Part shown: positions 42,016 through 50,513 of the stretch, in pieces | Numbering within the stretch: the first letter of the stretch is position 1 | Layout of the letters: the number at the start of each line of letters is the position of its first letter | Source: Poseidonocella sp. HB161398 | Lineage (GTDB): Bacteria; Pseudomonadota; Alphaproteobacteria; Rhodobacterales; Rhodobacteraceae | NCBI RefSeq assembly: GCF_005870025.1 | Contig: NZ_VATA01000018.1 | Span: 1-64,000, forward strand | Length of the DNA stretch: 64,000 bases | Reading direction: 5' to 3' | The notes under the pieces: generated by a model | Databases searched by the model: none | What the model saw: the letters and a program-made list of their open reading frames with translations, nothing else | Told to the model about the DNA's origin: nothing | Translations under genes and position numbers: made by a program

Positions 42016-43485
42016 ATGCCGATGCATCTCTCCGACGCCGTCCTGTCCTCGCTGCCCGCCGCGGTGGCAGCGCCCGGCTATGACCGCAGCACGCTCAGCC
42101 CCGGCATCCTGCATTTCGGCGTCGGCAATTTCCACCGCGCGCACCAGGCCGAGTATCTCGACCGGCTCTTCGCCATGGGCGAGGGGCGCGACTGGGCGCT
42201 GGTCGGCGCCGGCGTCTTCGAGGGCGAGGCCCGCGCGCGCAGCATCCTGGCCGCGCAGGACTGGCTGACCACGCTGGTCGAGCAGGAGGCCGACTCGAGC
42301 CGCGCCAAGGTGCTGGGCTCTATGGTCGATTTCGTCGAGCCCGCCAATGCCCCGGCGATCATCGCGCGGATGGCCGCACCCGATATCCGCATCGTCTCGC
42401 TGACGATCACCGAGGGCGGCTACTTCCTCGACGAGAACGACCGCTTCGATCCGGCCCATCCGGCGATCCGCGCCGATGCCGCGCTGCCCGAGGCGCCGAA
42501 GACCGTCTTCGGCATGATCCTCGCCGGGCTGCGCGCGCGCCGCGCCGCGGGGCTGGCGCCCTTCACCATCATGTGCTGCGACAACATCCCCCATAACGGC
42601 CGGGTGACGAAGAACGCGCTGACCGGGCTGGCGGAGCTCTCCGATCCGGATTTCGCCGCCTGGGTCGCCGAGAACGTCGCCTTCCCGAATTCCATGGTCG
42701 ACCGGATCACGCCGGCCACCACCGACCGCGAGCGCGCGATCCTGCGCGACGAGTTCGGGCTCGAGGACGGCTGGCCGGTCTTCTGCGAGGGTTTCACCCA
42801 ATGGGTGATGGAGGACAACTTCCCCCTCGGCCGTCCGCCGCTGGAAAAGGCGGGCGTGCAGTTCGTCCCCGATGTCGCCCCCTACGAGCTGATGAAGCTG
42901 CGCATCCTCAATGGCGGCCACGCGGCGATCGCCTATCCCGCGGGGCTGATGGACATCCATTTCGTCCATGAAGGCATGGCCCATCCGCTGGTCCGCGGCT
43001 TCCTCAGGAAGCTGGAGGAGACCGAGATCATCCCCAATGTCCCGCCGGTGCCCGATACCAGCCTCGAGGATTATTTCGACCTGATCGAGCGGCGCTTCTC
43101 CAACCCCAAGATCGGCGACACCATCCGCCGCCTCTGCCTCGACGGCTCGAACCGGCAGCCGAAATTCATCCTGCCGACGCTGCGCGACGCGCTGGCGGCG
43201 GGGCGCGGGCACGAGGGGCTGGCGCTCGAATGCGCGCTCTGGGCCCGCTACTGCGCGGGCGTCACCGATAGCGGCGCCGAGATCGCGCCGAACGACCCGG
43301 CCTGGGACCGGCTGACCGCGGTGGCGCAGGCGGCGAAGGCGCGGCCGATGGCCTGGCTCGAGCAGAAGGCGGTCTATGGCGACCTGGCCGCGCATGAGGG
43401 TTTCGCCGGCGCCTTCTGCCGCCATCTGGACGCGCTCTGGTCCGAGGGCACCGAAAAGGTGCTGACCCGCTATCTCGGCGGCTGA
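42016..43485 (+). CDS. mtlK: Mannitol 2-dehydrogenase, polyol-specific long-chain dehydrogenase
   Basis: A 489-residue NAD-dependent polyol dehydrogenase, the length of MtlK/MtlD2 enzymes (about 490). The N-terminal segment GILHFGVGNFHRAHQAEYLDRL is the NAD-binding region of this family. The catalytic Lys-x4-Asn-x2-His can be read in KLRILNGGH near residues 295-303. It oxidises mannitol to fructose, and often arabitol and sorbitol as well. AGGTGG precedes the ATG at 42016; a second ATG follows two codons later. It follows smoEFGK as in Rhodobacter. Confidence 0.93.
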   Translation: MPMHLSDAVLSSLPAAVAAPGYDRSTLSPGILHFGVGNFHRAHQAEYLDRLFAMGEGRDWALVGAGVFEGEARARSILAAQDWLTTLVEQEADSSRAKVLGSMVDFVEPANAPAIIARMAAPDIRIVSLTITEGGYFLDENDRFDPAHPAIRADAALPEAPKTVFGMILAGLRARRAAGLAPFTIMCCDNIPHNGRVTKNALTGLAELSDPDFAAWVAENVAFPNSMVDRITPATTDRERAILRDEFGLEDGWPVFCEGFTQWVMEDNFPLGRPPLEKAGVQFVPDVAPYELMKLRILNGGHAAIAYPAGLMDIHFVHEGMAHPLVRGFLRKLEETEIIPNVPPVPDTSLEDYFDLIERRFSNPKIGDTIRRLCLDGSNRQPKFILPTLRDALAAGRGHEGLALECALWARYCAGVTDSGAEIAPNDPAWDRLTAVAQAAKARPMAWLEQKAVYGDLAAHEGFAGAFCRHLDALWSEGTEKVLTRYLGG

Positions 43486-43489
43486 GCCA

Positions 43490-44155
43490 ATGGCGGCGGG
43501 GCTGGTCATCTTCGACTGCGACGGGGTGCTGGTCGACAGCGAGCCAATCTCGCTCGACGTGCTCACCGGATACCTGTCCGAGCAGGGCTGCGCGCTCGAC
43601 CATGCCACCGGCTACCGCGCGCTTCTCGGCCGGTCGATGGCCTCGGTGGCCGACTGGCTGCGCCGCGAGCGGGGCTTCGGCCTGACGCAGGAGATGACCG
43701 AGGAGATGCGCGACCGGCTCTTCGCGCGCTTCGCCGCGGAATTGCGGCCGATCCCGGGCGTGGCGGCGGCGGTCGGCGCGCTCGGCCGCCCGGCCTGCGT
43801 CGCCTCCTCCTCCCAGCCCGAGCGGATCCGCCGCTCGCTCGGCCTGACCGGGCTCCTGCCGCTCTTCGAGCCGCATCTCTTCAGCGCCACCATGGTCGCG
43901 AACGGCAAGCCCGCCCCCGATCTCTTCCTGCATGCGGCTTCGGAAATGGGCGCCTGTCCAGGCGACTGCACCGTGATCGAGGACAGCCCCGCGGGGCTCG
44001 AAGCGGCGCGGCGCGCGGGCATGCGGGCCGTGGCCTTCACCGGCGGCAGCCATGCCGGACCCGCCGCCCTGCGCGAAACGGTTGCAAAATGCGCGCCGGA
44101 CGCCATCATCGACCGCATGGAGGACCTGCCCGCGATCCTGCGGCAGCTCGGCTGA
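43490..44155 (+). CDS. HAD-superfamily hydrolase, phosphoglycolate phosphatase/beta-phosphoglucomutase-like
   Basis: A 221-residue HAD protein. FDCDGVLVDSEPIS near residues 7-20 carries the nucleophile Asp and the acid/base Asp; SSSQPERIRRSLGL is motif II, and VIEDSPAGLEAARRAG motif IV. The four-base gap from mtlK indicates coupling. It may dephosphorylate a sugar phosphate or repair a side product; similar genes accompany mtlK in related operons. The substrate cannot be told from the sequence. Confidence 0.85.
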   Translation: MAAGLVIFDCDGVLVDSEPISLDVLTGYLSEQGCALDHATGYRALLGRSMASVADWLRRERGFGLTQEMTEEMRDRLFARFAAELRPIPGVAAAVGALGRPACVASSSQPERIRRSLGLTGLLPLFEPHLFSATMVANGKPAPDLFLHAASEMGACPGDCTVIEDSPAGLEAARRAGMRAVAFTGGSHAGPAALRETVAKCAPDAIIDRMEDLPAILRQLG

Positions 44156-44169
44156 CATCGGTGGGGAAA

Positions 44170-45708
44170 ATGGCCGCTTACTTCTGCGCGGTAGACGTGG
44201 GCACCGGCTCCGCGCGCGCGGCGCTGTTCGATCCGGAGGGACAGATGCTCGGCCGCTGCGAGGCCGCGCTCGAGCTGCATCGCGGGTCCGGGGCCGAAGC
44301 CGAATACGCCTCCGCCCGGATCTGGGAGGCCGTCTGCCGGGCGGTCTCGCAGCTTGTCGCCGGAACTGCCACCGACCCTGCCGCGATCAAGGGCCTCGCC
44401 TTTGGCGCGACCTGCTCGCTGGTGCTGTCGGACCGCGAGGGCCGTCCCCTGCCGCTGGGCCCCGACGGCCGGGATACCTTCGCCTGGTTCGACCGCCGCG
44501 CCGCGGAGGAGGCGGCGGCCTGCACCGCCACCGGCCACCGGCTGATCGCGCTGCAGGGCGGGCGGATGTCGCCCGAGATGCAGGCGGCCAAGCTCCTCTG
44601 GCTGAAGCGCCGCCGCCCCGTGCTCTGGGAGCGGCTCGGCCGCGCCGAGGATCTGGCCGACCACCTCACGCGCCTTGCCACCGGCCGGGCCGCCGTCTCG
44701 CGCTGCGCGCTCGCGGTGAAATGGCCCTGGATCGAAGGCGCGGGCGGCTGGCAGGAGGATTTCCTCGCCGCCGCCGGGCTGGCGGGGCTGCGCGACCGGC
44801 TGGACCTTCCGCAGGCCGGGCTGCCCGCAGGCGCCGTGGCAGGGCGCCTGGACCAGGTCCGTGCGGACCAGCTCGGCCTCGCGCCGGGAACGCCGGTCGC
44901 CGCCGGGATGATCGACGCCTTCGCCGGCATTCTGGGCCTGCGCGCCCTGCAGCCTGCGGGCGGCGCGCAGCTCGCGCTGATCGCCGGAACCTCGGTCTGC
45001 GTGATGGGGCTTTCCGGCCACCCGCCCGAAGCGCCCTGCCTCTGGGGCCCCTTCGCCGATGCGGTTTTGCCGGGGCTCTGGATCAGCGAGGGCGGTCTCT
45101 CCTCGGGCGGCGCGCTGCTCGACCGGGTGCTGGCGGCCCATGGGAGGGGGCGGAGCCATGCCGAGGTGCTGGCGCGGATCGCGGTGCTGCGCGCCCGCGA
45201 CGGCGCGGGCTTCGGCGGCTCGCGGCTGGTCCTGCCGGATTTCGAGGGCGGCCGCGCGCCCTTCCCGGAGGCGGGCGGCGGGCTCGGCCCCGGGACGGCG
45301 CCCGAGGGCGAGGGTCTCGACGCGCTCTGCGGACTCTACTGGCGGGCGATGACCGGGCTGGCACTGGCCGTGCGCCATGTCAGTGGGCACATGGCGCAGG
45401 CGGGAGTCGCACCGGGTCGGATCCACGCGACCGGCGGCCTGGCGGCGGCCGCGCCTTTCGCCCAGCTCGTCGCCGATGCCACCGGGCTGGAGCTCCTGCG
45501 CCCCGCCGGGCCCGATGCCGTGCTCCTTGGCGGCGCGATCGCCGCGGCCGCGGCGGCGGGCGGCGGGGCAGGGGCGCTGCCGGGGCTGCTGGCACAGATG
45601 GCGCCCGCAACCGACAGCTTCCGCCCGGATCCGGCAGCCGCGGCGCTTCTGGCGCGCAATTACGCCGCTTTCCGCCGTCGCCTGGAGCGCGCCGCCGTCA
45701 CCGCCTGA
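44170..45708 (+). CDS. FGGY family carbohydrate kinase, D-ribulokinase-like
   Basis: A 512-residue kinase. CAVDVGTGSARAALFDPEGQML at the N-terminus is the phosphate-binding loop, GLAFGATCSLVL and GGRMSPEMQAAKLLWLKRR are typical of the YpCarbK/ribulokinase subgroup of FGGY and not of XylB, and HATGGLAAAAPFAQLVADATG is the C-terminal ATP-binding motif. In polyol operons of this type the kinase is usually annotated as xylulokinase; the subgroup motifs here suggest D-ribulose or another ketopentose (from ribitol or arabitol oxidation). It starts 14 bp after the HAD gene. Confidence 0.82.
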   Translation: MAAYFCAVDVGTGSARAALFDPEGQMLGRCEAALELHRGSGAEAEYASARIWEAVCRAVSQLVAGTATDPAAIKGLAFGATCSLVLSDREGRPLPLGPDGRDTFAWFDRRAAEEAAACTATGHRLIALQGGRMSPEMQAAKLLWLKRRRPVLWERLGRAEDLADHLTRLATGRAAVSRCALAVKWPWIEGAGGWQEDFLAAAGLAGLRDRLDLPQAGLPAGAVAGRLDQVRADQLGLAPGTPVAAGMIDAFAGILGLRALQPAGGAQLALIAGTSVCVMGLSGHPPEAPCLWGPFADAVLPGLWISEGGLSSGGALLDRVLAAHGRGRSHAEVLARIAVLRARDGAGFGGSRLVLPDFEGGRAPFPEAGGGLGPGTAPEGEGLDALCGLYWRAMTGLALAVRHVSGHMAQAGVAPGRIHATGGLAAAAPFAQLVADATGLELLRPAGPDAVLLGGAIAAAAAAGGGAGALPGLLAQMAPATDSFRPDPAAAALLARNYAAFRRRLERAAVTA

Positions 45709-45958
45709 CCGGACGCTCACGCTATGCTGCAAGTGCAATGAAATTTGTGCTGCACCTGCGAAATCCTGCTGGCGGATCGGCGCGGGCTTCTGCTATGGCC
45801 CGTCACGACACTGCCAGGCAGTCCGGCACGGGCGCAGATCCGCCGCTTGCGCGCTGCCGGGACGCAATGTCAGCCGGTTTTCGCAGCCGGGCCATGAAAT
45901 TTTCGGATTTCCGCCCTATCTGCCAATCTCGGCCTTCAAGTGAATTCGGGGTGAACAG

Positions 45959-46774
45959 ATGAGTGCGACCGGCGACGAGAACGGTGAATCGACGAAATAC
46001 AGGGCGCCGGCCCTGTCCAAGGGGCTTGATATCCTCGAGCTTCTGTCGACCGTGGCCGATGGGCTGACCCAGGCCGAGATCGCCAAGACGCTGGGCCGGA
46101 CCTCCTCCGAGATCTTCCGCATGCTCATGGTGCTGCGCGAGCGCGGCTATGTCGAGATCGACAATGACCGCTATCACCTGACCACCAAGATGTTCGTCAT
46201 GGCGCACCGCCACCCGCCGGTAAAGCGCATGGCCGCCTATGCCGGCGACCCGATGCAGCGCCTCGCGGACCGTCTGAACCAGTCGATGCATCTGGGCATC
46301 CTGCACCGCGGCGAGATGCTGGTCATCGCCCAGGTGGACTGCCCGGACAACAACCTGACCTCGGTGCGGCTCGGCGCGCATGTGCCGCTCTACGACACCG
46401 CCTCGGGGCGGGTGCTGGCCGCCTGGCTCGATCCGGAGGCGCTCGACCGGCTGATCGGCGAGGCCGGGCGCGACTCGCCCAAGCGCGCCGATTTCGAGGC
46501 CGATCTGCCGATGGTGCGCAGCCAGGGCTTCTGCGTCAGCCCCTCGCAGACCATCGCCGGGGTGCTGAACCTCTCGGTGCCGATCTTCGATTTCACCGGC
46601 CAGGCCGTGGCCGCGGTGACGATCCCCTTCATCCAGCGGCTCTCGGGCACCTCGATCTTCCCGCCGGAATACTGCCGCGACGCGCTGGTGGAGATGTGCG
46701 CCGACATCTCGCGGCGGCTCGGCGCCGACATGGAGCTGCCCTCGCCGCGCCTCGCGGAACTCGGCACGCTCTGA
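45959..46774 (+). CDS. IclR family transcriptional regulator
   Basis: A 271-residue regulator. The winged HTH region LSKGLDILELLSTVADGLTQAEIAKTLGRTSSEIFRML occupies the first third, and the C-terminal effector domain has HLGILHRGEMLVIAQVD and YDTASGRVLAAWLD. It follows a 250-bp gap with AT-rich stretches including ATGAAATTT at two places (45738 and 45894) that could be binding sites. Its target is not evident: the polyol operon upstream and the convergent aminotransferase downstream are candidates. Confidence 0.88.
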   Translation: MSATGDENGESTKYRAPALSKGLDILELLSTVADGLTQAEIAKTLGRTSSEIFRMLMVLRERGYVEIDNDRYHLTTKMFVMAHRHPPVKRMAAYAGDPMQRLADRLNQSMHLGILHRGEMLVIAQVDCPDNNLTSVRLGAHVPLYDTASGRVLAAWLDPEALDRLIGEAGRDSPKRADFEADLPMVRSQGFCVSPSQTIAGVLNLSVPIFDFTGQAVAAVTIPFIQRLSGTSIFPPEYCRDALVEMCADISRRLGADMELPSPRLAELGTL

Positions 46775-46782
46775 CCGCGACG

Positions 46783-46803
46783 GGTCCCGGCAGGGCCGGG
46801 ACC
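46783..46803. terminator. Bidirectional terminator-like hairpin
   Basis: GGTCCCGGC at 46783-46791 pairs with GCCGGGACC at 46795-46803 around AGG, between the convergent IclR and aminotransferase genes. It lacks a long T-run. Confidence 0.5.
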
Positions 46804-46816
46804 GCAGGGCGCGGGC

Positions 46817-48046
46817 TCAACCCGCGGCGACGGCGCTTTCCCGGCGCTGCCGGGTCGGAGTGACCTCTTCCAGCGCGTCGGCAAGGCGCTCCATGGCGCG
46901 GTCGAGCTTCCCGGGATCGTTCAGCGTGAAATTCAGCCGCAGCGCCGGGCCCGAGAGGCCCATCGGATCGAAGGCGCTGCCCGGCCCGACCAGCACGCCG
47001 CGCTTCATCCCGGCCTCGACCACCGCTTCGACATCGAGCGCGCGGTCCTTGGCGCGGGCCCAGATGAACATGCCGCCCACCGGGATCTCCCACTCGAACC
47101 AGTGCGAAATGTGCCGCTCCATCGCGTCGGCCAGTGCGCTGCGGCGTTCGCGGTAGAGCGCGAGGGAGCGCGGCAGCAGCTCCTCGATCATGCCTTCGCG
47201 GAAGGCGGCCAGGGTGATGAGCTGCGCCAGCGAGTTGGAGCACAGATCCGTGGCCTGCTTGGCCGAGCTCATCTTCGCGATCAGCTCGGGCGCGGCGATG
47301 ACCCAGCCGACGCGCAGCCCGGGCACCAGCTGCTTCGACAGGCTGCCCATGTGGATTACCGGCCCGCGGTAGCAGTCGCCCTCGCCGCGCTCGGCCGAGA
47401 GCTGCAGCAGCCCCGGCAGGGCAGGGCCGTCATAGTAGAGCGCGCCATAGGGATCGTCCTCGATCATCCAGGTGTCGCTTTGATGCGCGGCCTCGACCAG
47501 GGCGTGGCGGGTCTCCAGGTCGACGAGCTTGCCGGTCGGGTTGGAGAAGTTCGGGATCATGTAGACCAGATCGGCGCGCTCCATCGCGGCGCCGAGCTTT
47601 TCGGGCGCGGAGAGGTCCAGATGCTGGTAGCGCGGCCCGCGCGGCCGGAAGGCGTCCATCGCCCCGGCATAGGTGGGGAAGTCGCAGGCGACGCGGCGGC
47701 CGGGCTCGATCAGCACCTTGCCGGCCAGATCCAGCGCCTGGGTGCCGCTGGCGGTCAGAAGCACGTTCGAGGCGTCGATGCGGATACCGCGGGCACGGTA
47801 GCGGGCGGCGATCTCCTCGCGCAGCTCCGGCATGCCGCCGGTCGGGCCATAGCCGAGCGCCAGCTCTGGCTGGTTGCGGATGGCGTCCGAGGCGATCATG
47901 GCAAGGCGTTCGACGGGGAATAGCGACGGTTCGGGCAGGCCGCCCGCGACATTGACGAGATCCGCAATGCCCGCGGAGCCCACGAAGCGGCTCGTCAGAT
48001 CATTGGTACCCTCCAGCCAGGAGGCGAATTCGGCACGTCCAGTCAT
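46817..48046 (-). CDS. PLP-dependent aminotransferase, class I/II (2-aminoadipate transaminase-like)
   Basis: A 409-residue fold-type I aminotransferase. YGPTGGMPELREEIAARY, TASGTQALDLAGKVLIEPG, PNFSNPTGKLV and SLSKQLVPGLRVGWV (with the PLP lysine) are visible. It resembles the LysN/MocR catalytic domain group but has no N-terminal wHTH, so it is an enzyme, not a regulator. The ATG at 48046 places it divergent from the Lrp regulator with 182 bp between. It may act on lysine/ornithine-type or branched amino acids; the decarboxylase nearby suggests basic amino acids (inference). Confidence 0.85.
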   Translation of the reverse strand: MTGRAEFASWLEGTNDLTSRFVGSAGIADLVNVAGGLPEPSLFPVERLAMIASDAIRNQPELALGYGPTGGMPELREEIAARYRARGIRIDASNVLLTASGTQALDLAGKVLIEPGRRVACDFPTYAGAMDAFRPRGPRYQHLDLSAPEKLGAAMERADLVYMIPNFSNPTGKLVDLETRHALVEAAHQSDTWMIEDDPYGALYYDGPALPGLLQLSAERGEGDCYRGPVIHMGSLSKQLVPGLRVGWVIAAPELIAKMSSAKQATDLCSNSLAQLITLAAFREGMIEELLPRSLALYRERRSALADAMERHISHWFEWEIPVGGMFIWARAKDRALDVEAVVEAGMKRGVLVGPGSAFDPMGLSGPALRLNFTLNDPGKLDRAMERLADALEEVTPTRQRRESAVAAG

Positions 48047-48228
48047 GTCTCTATCCTTGAGTCTCCGCGGTCCGGGCGTTCTCCCGGCTTCCGCACCGCA
48101 GCGTTCTAGCGCAGGAAGATGAAGATTGGACGCCAAATTCCGGGATATCCGCGCCAATTTTAGAGGTCATGCCCTATGATTCCGGAAAATCGTGGCGTAA
48201 TGCACTAAAGGTCAGCGGAGGCGAGACG

Positions 48229-48690
48229 ATGCAGCAATTCGACGAGATCGACCGGAAAATCCTGCGCGCGCTGCAGAAGAACAGCAAGCGCACCAGCAGC
48301 GAGATCGCCGAGGAGGTCGGCCTGTCCCAGACCCCCTATCTGCGCCGGGTGCGGCGGCTGGAGGAAAGCGGCGCCATCGACCGCTATGTCGCGATCCTCA
48401 ACCCGGCGGCGCTGGGGCTGGGAATGACGATCTTCACCCGCATCTGGCTGACCGGGCAGGACGGGCGCAGCGTCGACGCCTTCGCCGAGGCCGTGCGCAA
48501 GATGCCCGAAGTGGTCGAATGCCACCTGATGGCCGGGGATTGCGACTTCCTCCTGCGCGTCGTGGTGCATGACATCCAGAGCTACCGGCAGTTCCAGGCG
48601 CATCACCTGACCCGGCTTCCGGGCGTGCAGAGCGTCAAGACCGAGATCCCGATGCAGCAGATCAAGGCCTCGACCGAGATCCCGGTCTGA
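48229..48690 (+). CDS. Lrp/AsnC family transcriptional regulator
   Basis: A 153-residue regulator with HTH (DEIDRKILRALQKNSKRTSSEIAEEVGLSQTPYLRRVRRLE in the first 50 residues) and a RAM effector domain (MAGDCDFLLRVVVHDIQSYRQF). The ATG at 48229 follows GGCGAGA. It is divergent from the aminotransferase and directly upstream of the decarboxylase, and the short intergenic region contains near-repeats CGCCAAATT and CGCCAATTT at about 48130-48163 that could be its sites. Likely controls amino acid or polyamine metabolism genes around it. Confidence 0.9.
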   Translation: MQQFDEIDRKILRALQKNSKRTSSEIAEEVGLSQTPYLRRVRRLEESGAIDRYVAILNPAALGLGMTIFTRIWLTGQDGRSVDAFAEAVRKMPEVVECHLMAGDCDFLLRVVVHDIQSYRQFQAHHLTRLPGVQSVKTEIPMQQIKASTEIPV

Positions 48691-48963
48691 CCCCCTCTCC
48701 GCGCCCTTGGCGGCGCTGCAACGGAATCCACGGTAACGAAAGGGATTTCAATGGGTTGCGGGGGCCGGCAGCAGGACGGAAAAATTTATCCTGATTTGGA
48801 TCAACTAAGGTCTTGCGACGAATCCCGCTTCTATGCATATGCGCAAAACAGACGCCAACGCACGCGCCTCTGGCCCAGAGGGACCTATCCCGGCAAGCGA
48901 TGCAGCGACGGAAACGTCTCCCTTAATCTTCCGGCACGACCCGGGATCCTGATGGAGATGACC
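48691..48963 (+). other. Long 5' leader of the decarboxylase gene, with a candidate small reading frame
   Basis: A 270-bp stretch between the Lrp gene and the decarboxylase. A 39-codon frame runs from ATG 48833 (MHMRKTDANARASGPEG at its start) to TGA 48950-48952, where the stop overlaps an ATG of the decarboxylase frame (TGATG). The decarboxylase frame itself is also open back to 48751. No clear ribosome site precedes 48833. Ornithine decarboxylase genes of alphaproteobacteria can carry a structured leader (the speF motif); I cannot fold this region by eye with confidence. Confidence 0.35.
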
Positions 48964-50133
48964 ATGACCGCTGCAACCCCCGACGTCGTCGGCGCCTTCG
49001 ACCTGTCCGCATCCCGCCTCGAGACCTTCATTGCCGGTGCGTCCTTCGACCGCCCGACGCTGGTGATCGACCGCTCCATCGTCGCCGGGAACTTCGCCGC
49101 GCTGAAGGCCGGTCTCGGCCATGCCGACATCCATTACGCCGTCAAAGCCAACCCGGCGCCGGAAATCATCGCCACGCTGGTCGGGCTCGGCTCGCATTTC
49201 GACGCCGCCTCGCGTGGCGAGATCGAGCTCTGCCTGTCGCTCGGCGCCCGCCCCGAGACGATCTCCTTCGGCAACACCGTCAAGCGTCCGGCCGACATCG
49301 CCTTTGCCCATGCCGCGGGCCTGACCCTCTTCGCTGCCGATAGCGAGGAAGAGCTGAAGAAGATCGCCGAGAACGCGCCCGGCGCCTCGGTCTATATCCG
49401 CATCCTGGTCGAGAACTGCGAAGCCGACTGGCCGCTCAGCCGCAAATTCGGCTGCGCGCCCTCGAAGACCGTCGAGCTGCTGCAGCTGGCGCAGGAGCTG
49501 GGGCTCGATCCGCGCGGCCTGAGCTTCCATGTCGGCTCCCAGACCCGGCGCGCCACCATGTGGACCGGCGTGCTCGACAACGTGGCCGGTGCCTGGGCCG
49601 CCGCGCGCGAGGCGGGCTTCGCGCTCACCCTGCTGAATATCGGCGGCGGCTTCCCGGCCTTCTACGGCGAGGAAGTCGACGGCAAGACCGAATACGCGTC
49701 GAAAGTCATGGAGCTGATCCACGAGCGCTTCGGCATCGTCCCGCAGATCATGGCGGAGCCGGGCCGCGGCCTGGTCGCCGATTGCGGCGCCATCGCTGCC
49801 GAGGTGCTGCTGGTGTCGCGCAAGTCGAATGACGACCTGCACCGCTGGGTCTACCTGGATATCGGCCGCTTCTCCGGCCTGGCCGAGACCGAGGGCGAGG
49901 CGATCCGCTACCAGCTGGCCACTGCGAAGGACGGCCAGGAGACCGGTCCCTGCATCCTGGCGGGCCCCTCCTGCGACAGCGCCGACGTGCTCTATGAAAA
50001 GCGCCCGGTCCAGCTGCCGCTTGGCCTCGAATGCGGCGACCGCGTGATCATCCGCAATTGCGGCGCCTATACCTCGAGCTACTCCTCGGTGGGCTTCAAC
50101 GGCTTCCCGCCGCTGGCTGTCATCGTCATCTGA
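48964..50133 (+). CDS. Group IV (eukaryote-like) ornithine/lysine decarboxylase
   Basis: A 389-residue PLP decarboxylase of the alanine-racemase fold. HYAVKANPAPEI near residue 62 carries the PLP lysine, FDAASRGEIELCLSLG, SFHVGSQ, NIGGGFPAFY, AEPGRGLVAD and the GPSCDSADVL motif with the catalytic Cys near 337 are all present. These proteins decarboxylate ornithine and often lysine to putrescine or cadaverine. Of three candidate ATGs (48952, 48958, 48964) I choose 48964 because GGAG lies six bases upstream. A terminator follows. Confidence 0.92.
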   Translation: MTAATPDVVGAFDLSASRLETFIAGASFDRPTLVIDRSIVAGNFAALKAGLGHADIHYAVKANPAPEIIATLVGLGSHFDAASRGEIELCLSLGARPETISFGNTVKRPADIAFAHAAGLTLFAADSEEELKKIAENAPGASVYIRILVENCEADWPLSRKFGCAPSKTVELLQLAQELGLDPRGLSFHVGSQTRRATMWTGVLDNVAGAWAAAREAGFALTLLNIGGGFPAFYGEEVDGKTEYASKVMELIHERFGIVPQIMAEPGRGLVADCGAIAAEVLLVSRKSNDDLHRWVYLDIGRFSGLAETEGEAIRYQLATAKDGQETGPCILAGPSCDSADVLYEKRPVQLPLGLECGDRVIIRNCGAYTSSYSSVGFNGFPPLAVIVI

Positions 50134-50151
50134 CCGGCGCCCCGCGCGCGA

Positions 50152-50182
50152 AAAGGCCGGTCCCCGCGCGGGGCCGGCCTTT
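50152..50182 (+). terminator. Terminator of the decarboxylase gene
   Basis: AAGGCCGG with CCCC (50153-50165, one-base bulge at 50161) pairs with GGGGCCGGCCTT (50170-50181), followed by T. It lies 18 bp after the stop. Confidence 0.7.
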
Positions 50183-50220
50183 GGCGTTCCGGGGCTTGCC
50201 GCCTTGCTCTGCGCCCCCAT

Positions 50221-50240
50221 ATGTAGTAACGTTGCTACAT
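50221..50240. promoter_or_regulatory. Palindromic operator of the toxin-antitoxin operon
   Basis: ATGTAGTAACGTTGCTACAT is palindromic except for one T/G position. It lies 18 bp upstream of the antitoxin start, where Phd-type antitoxins bind to repress their own operon. Confidence 0.65.
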
Positions 50241-50258
50241 TAGCCGGAGGGCCTGTCC

Positions 50259-50513
50259 ATGACCATCACCACCCTGACCAGCCGCGAGCTGAACCAGGAT
50301 GTCGGCCGCGCCAAGCGGGCGGCGCAGGACGGGCCGGTCTTCATCACCGATCGCGGCCGCCCGGCGCATGTGCTCCTGACCATCGAGGAATACCGCCGGC
50401 TCAGCGGGGCAGGGCGCAAGCTGTCCGAGGCGCTGGCCATGCCGGGCCTGTCGGAGATCGAGTTCGATCCGCCGAAGACCGGGCTGAAGAGCCGTCCCGC
50501 CGATTTCTCCTGA
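50259..50513 (+). CDS. Phd/YefM family antitoxin
   Basis: An 84-residue protein with TLTSRELNQDVGRAKRAAQDGPVFITDRGRPAHVLLTIEEYRRL, the Phd/YefM DNA-binding fold (N-terminal half), followed by a flexible C-terminal tail that would wrap the toxin (EIEFDPPKTGLKSRPADFS). The stop TGA overlaps the toxin ATG by one base. GGAGG precedes the start. It would neutralise the PIN toxin and repress the operon through the palindrome upstream. The pair may serve plasmid maintenance. Confidence 0.9.
   Translation: MTITTLTSRELNQDVGRAKRAAQDGPVFITDRGRPAHVLLTIEEYRRLSGAGRKLSEALAMPGLSEIEFDPPKTGLKSRPADFS

Noticed and set aside
40774-43608. Long minus-strand open frame opposite smoK and mtlK
   Set aside because: Shadow of two well recognised genes; repetitive His/Arg/Asp composition.
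48751-48963. 71-residue N-terminal extension of the decarboxylase
   Set aside because: The family starts near the chosen ATG, a GGAG site precedes it, and the extension shows no conserved features. Kept only as a leader observation.
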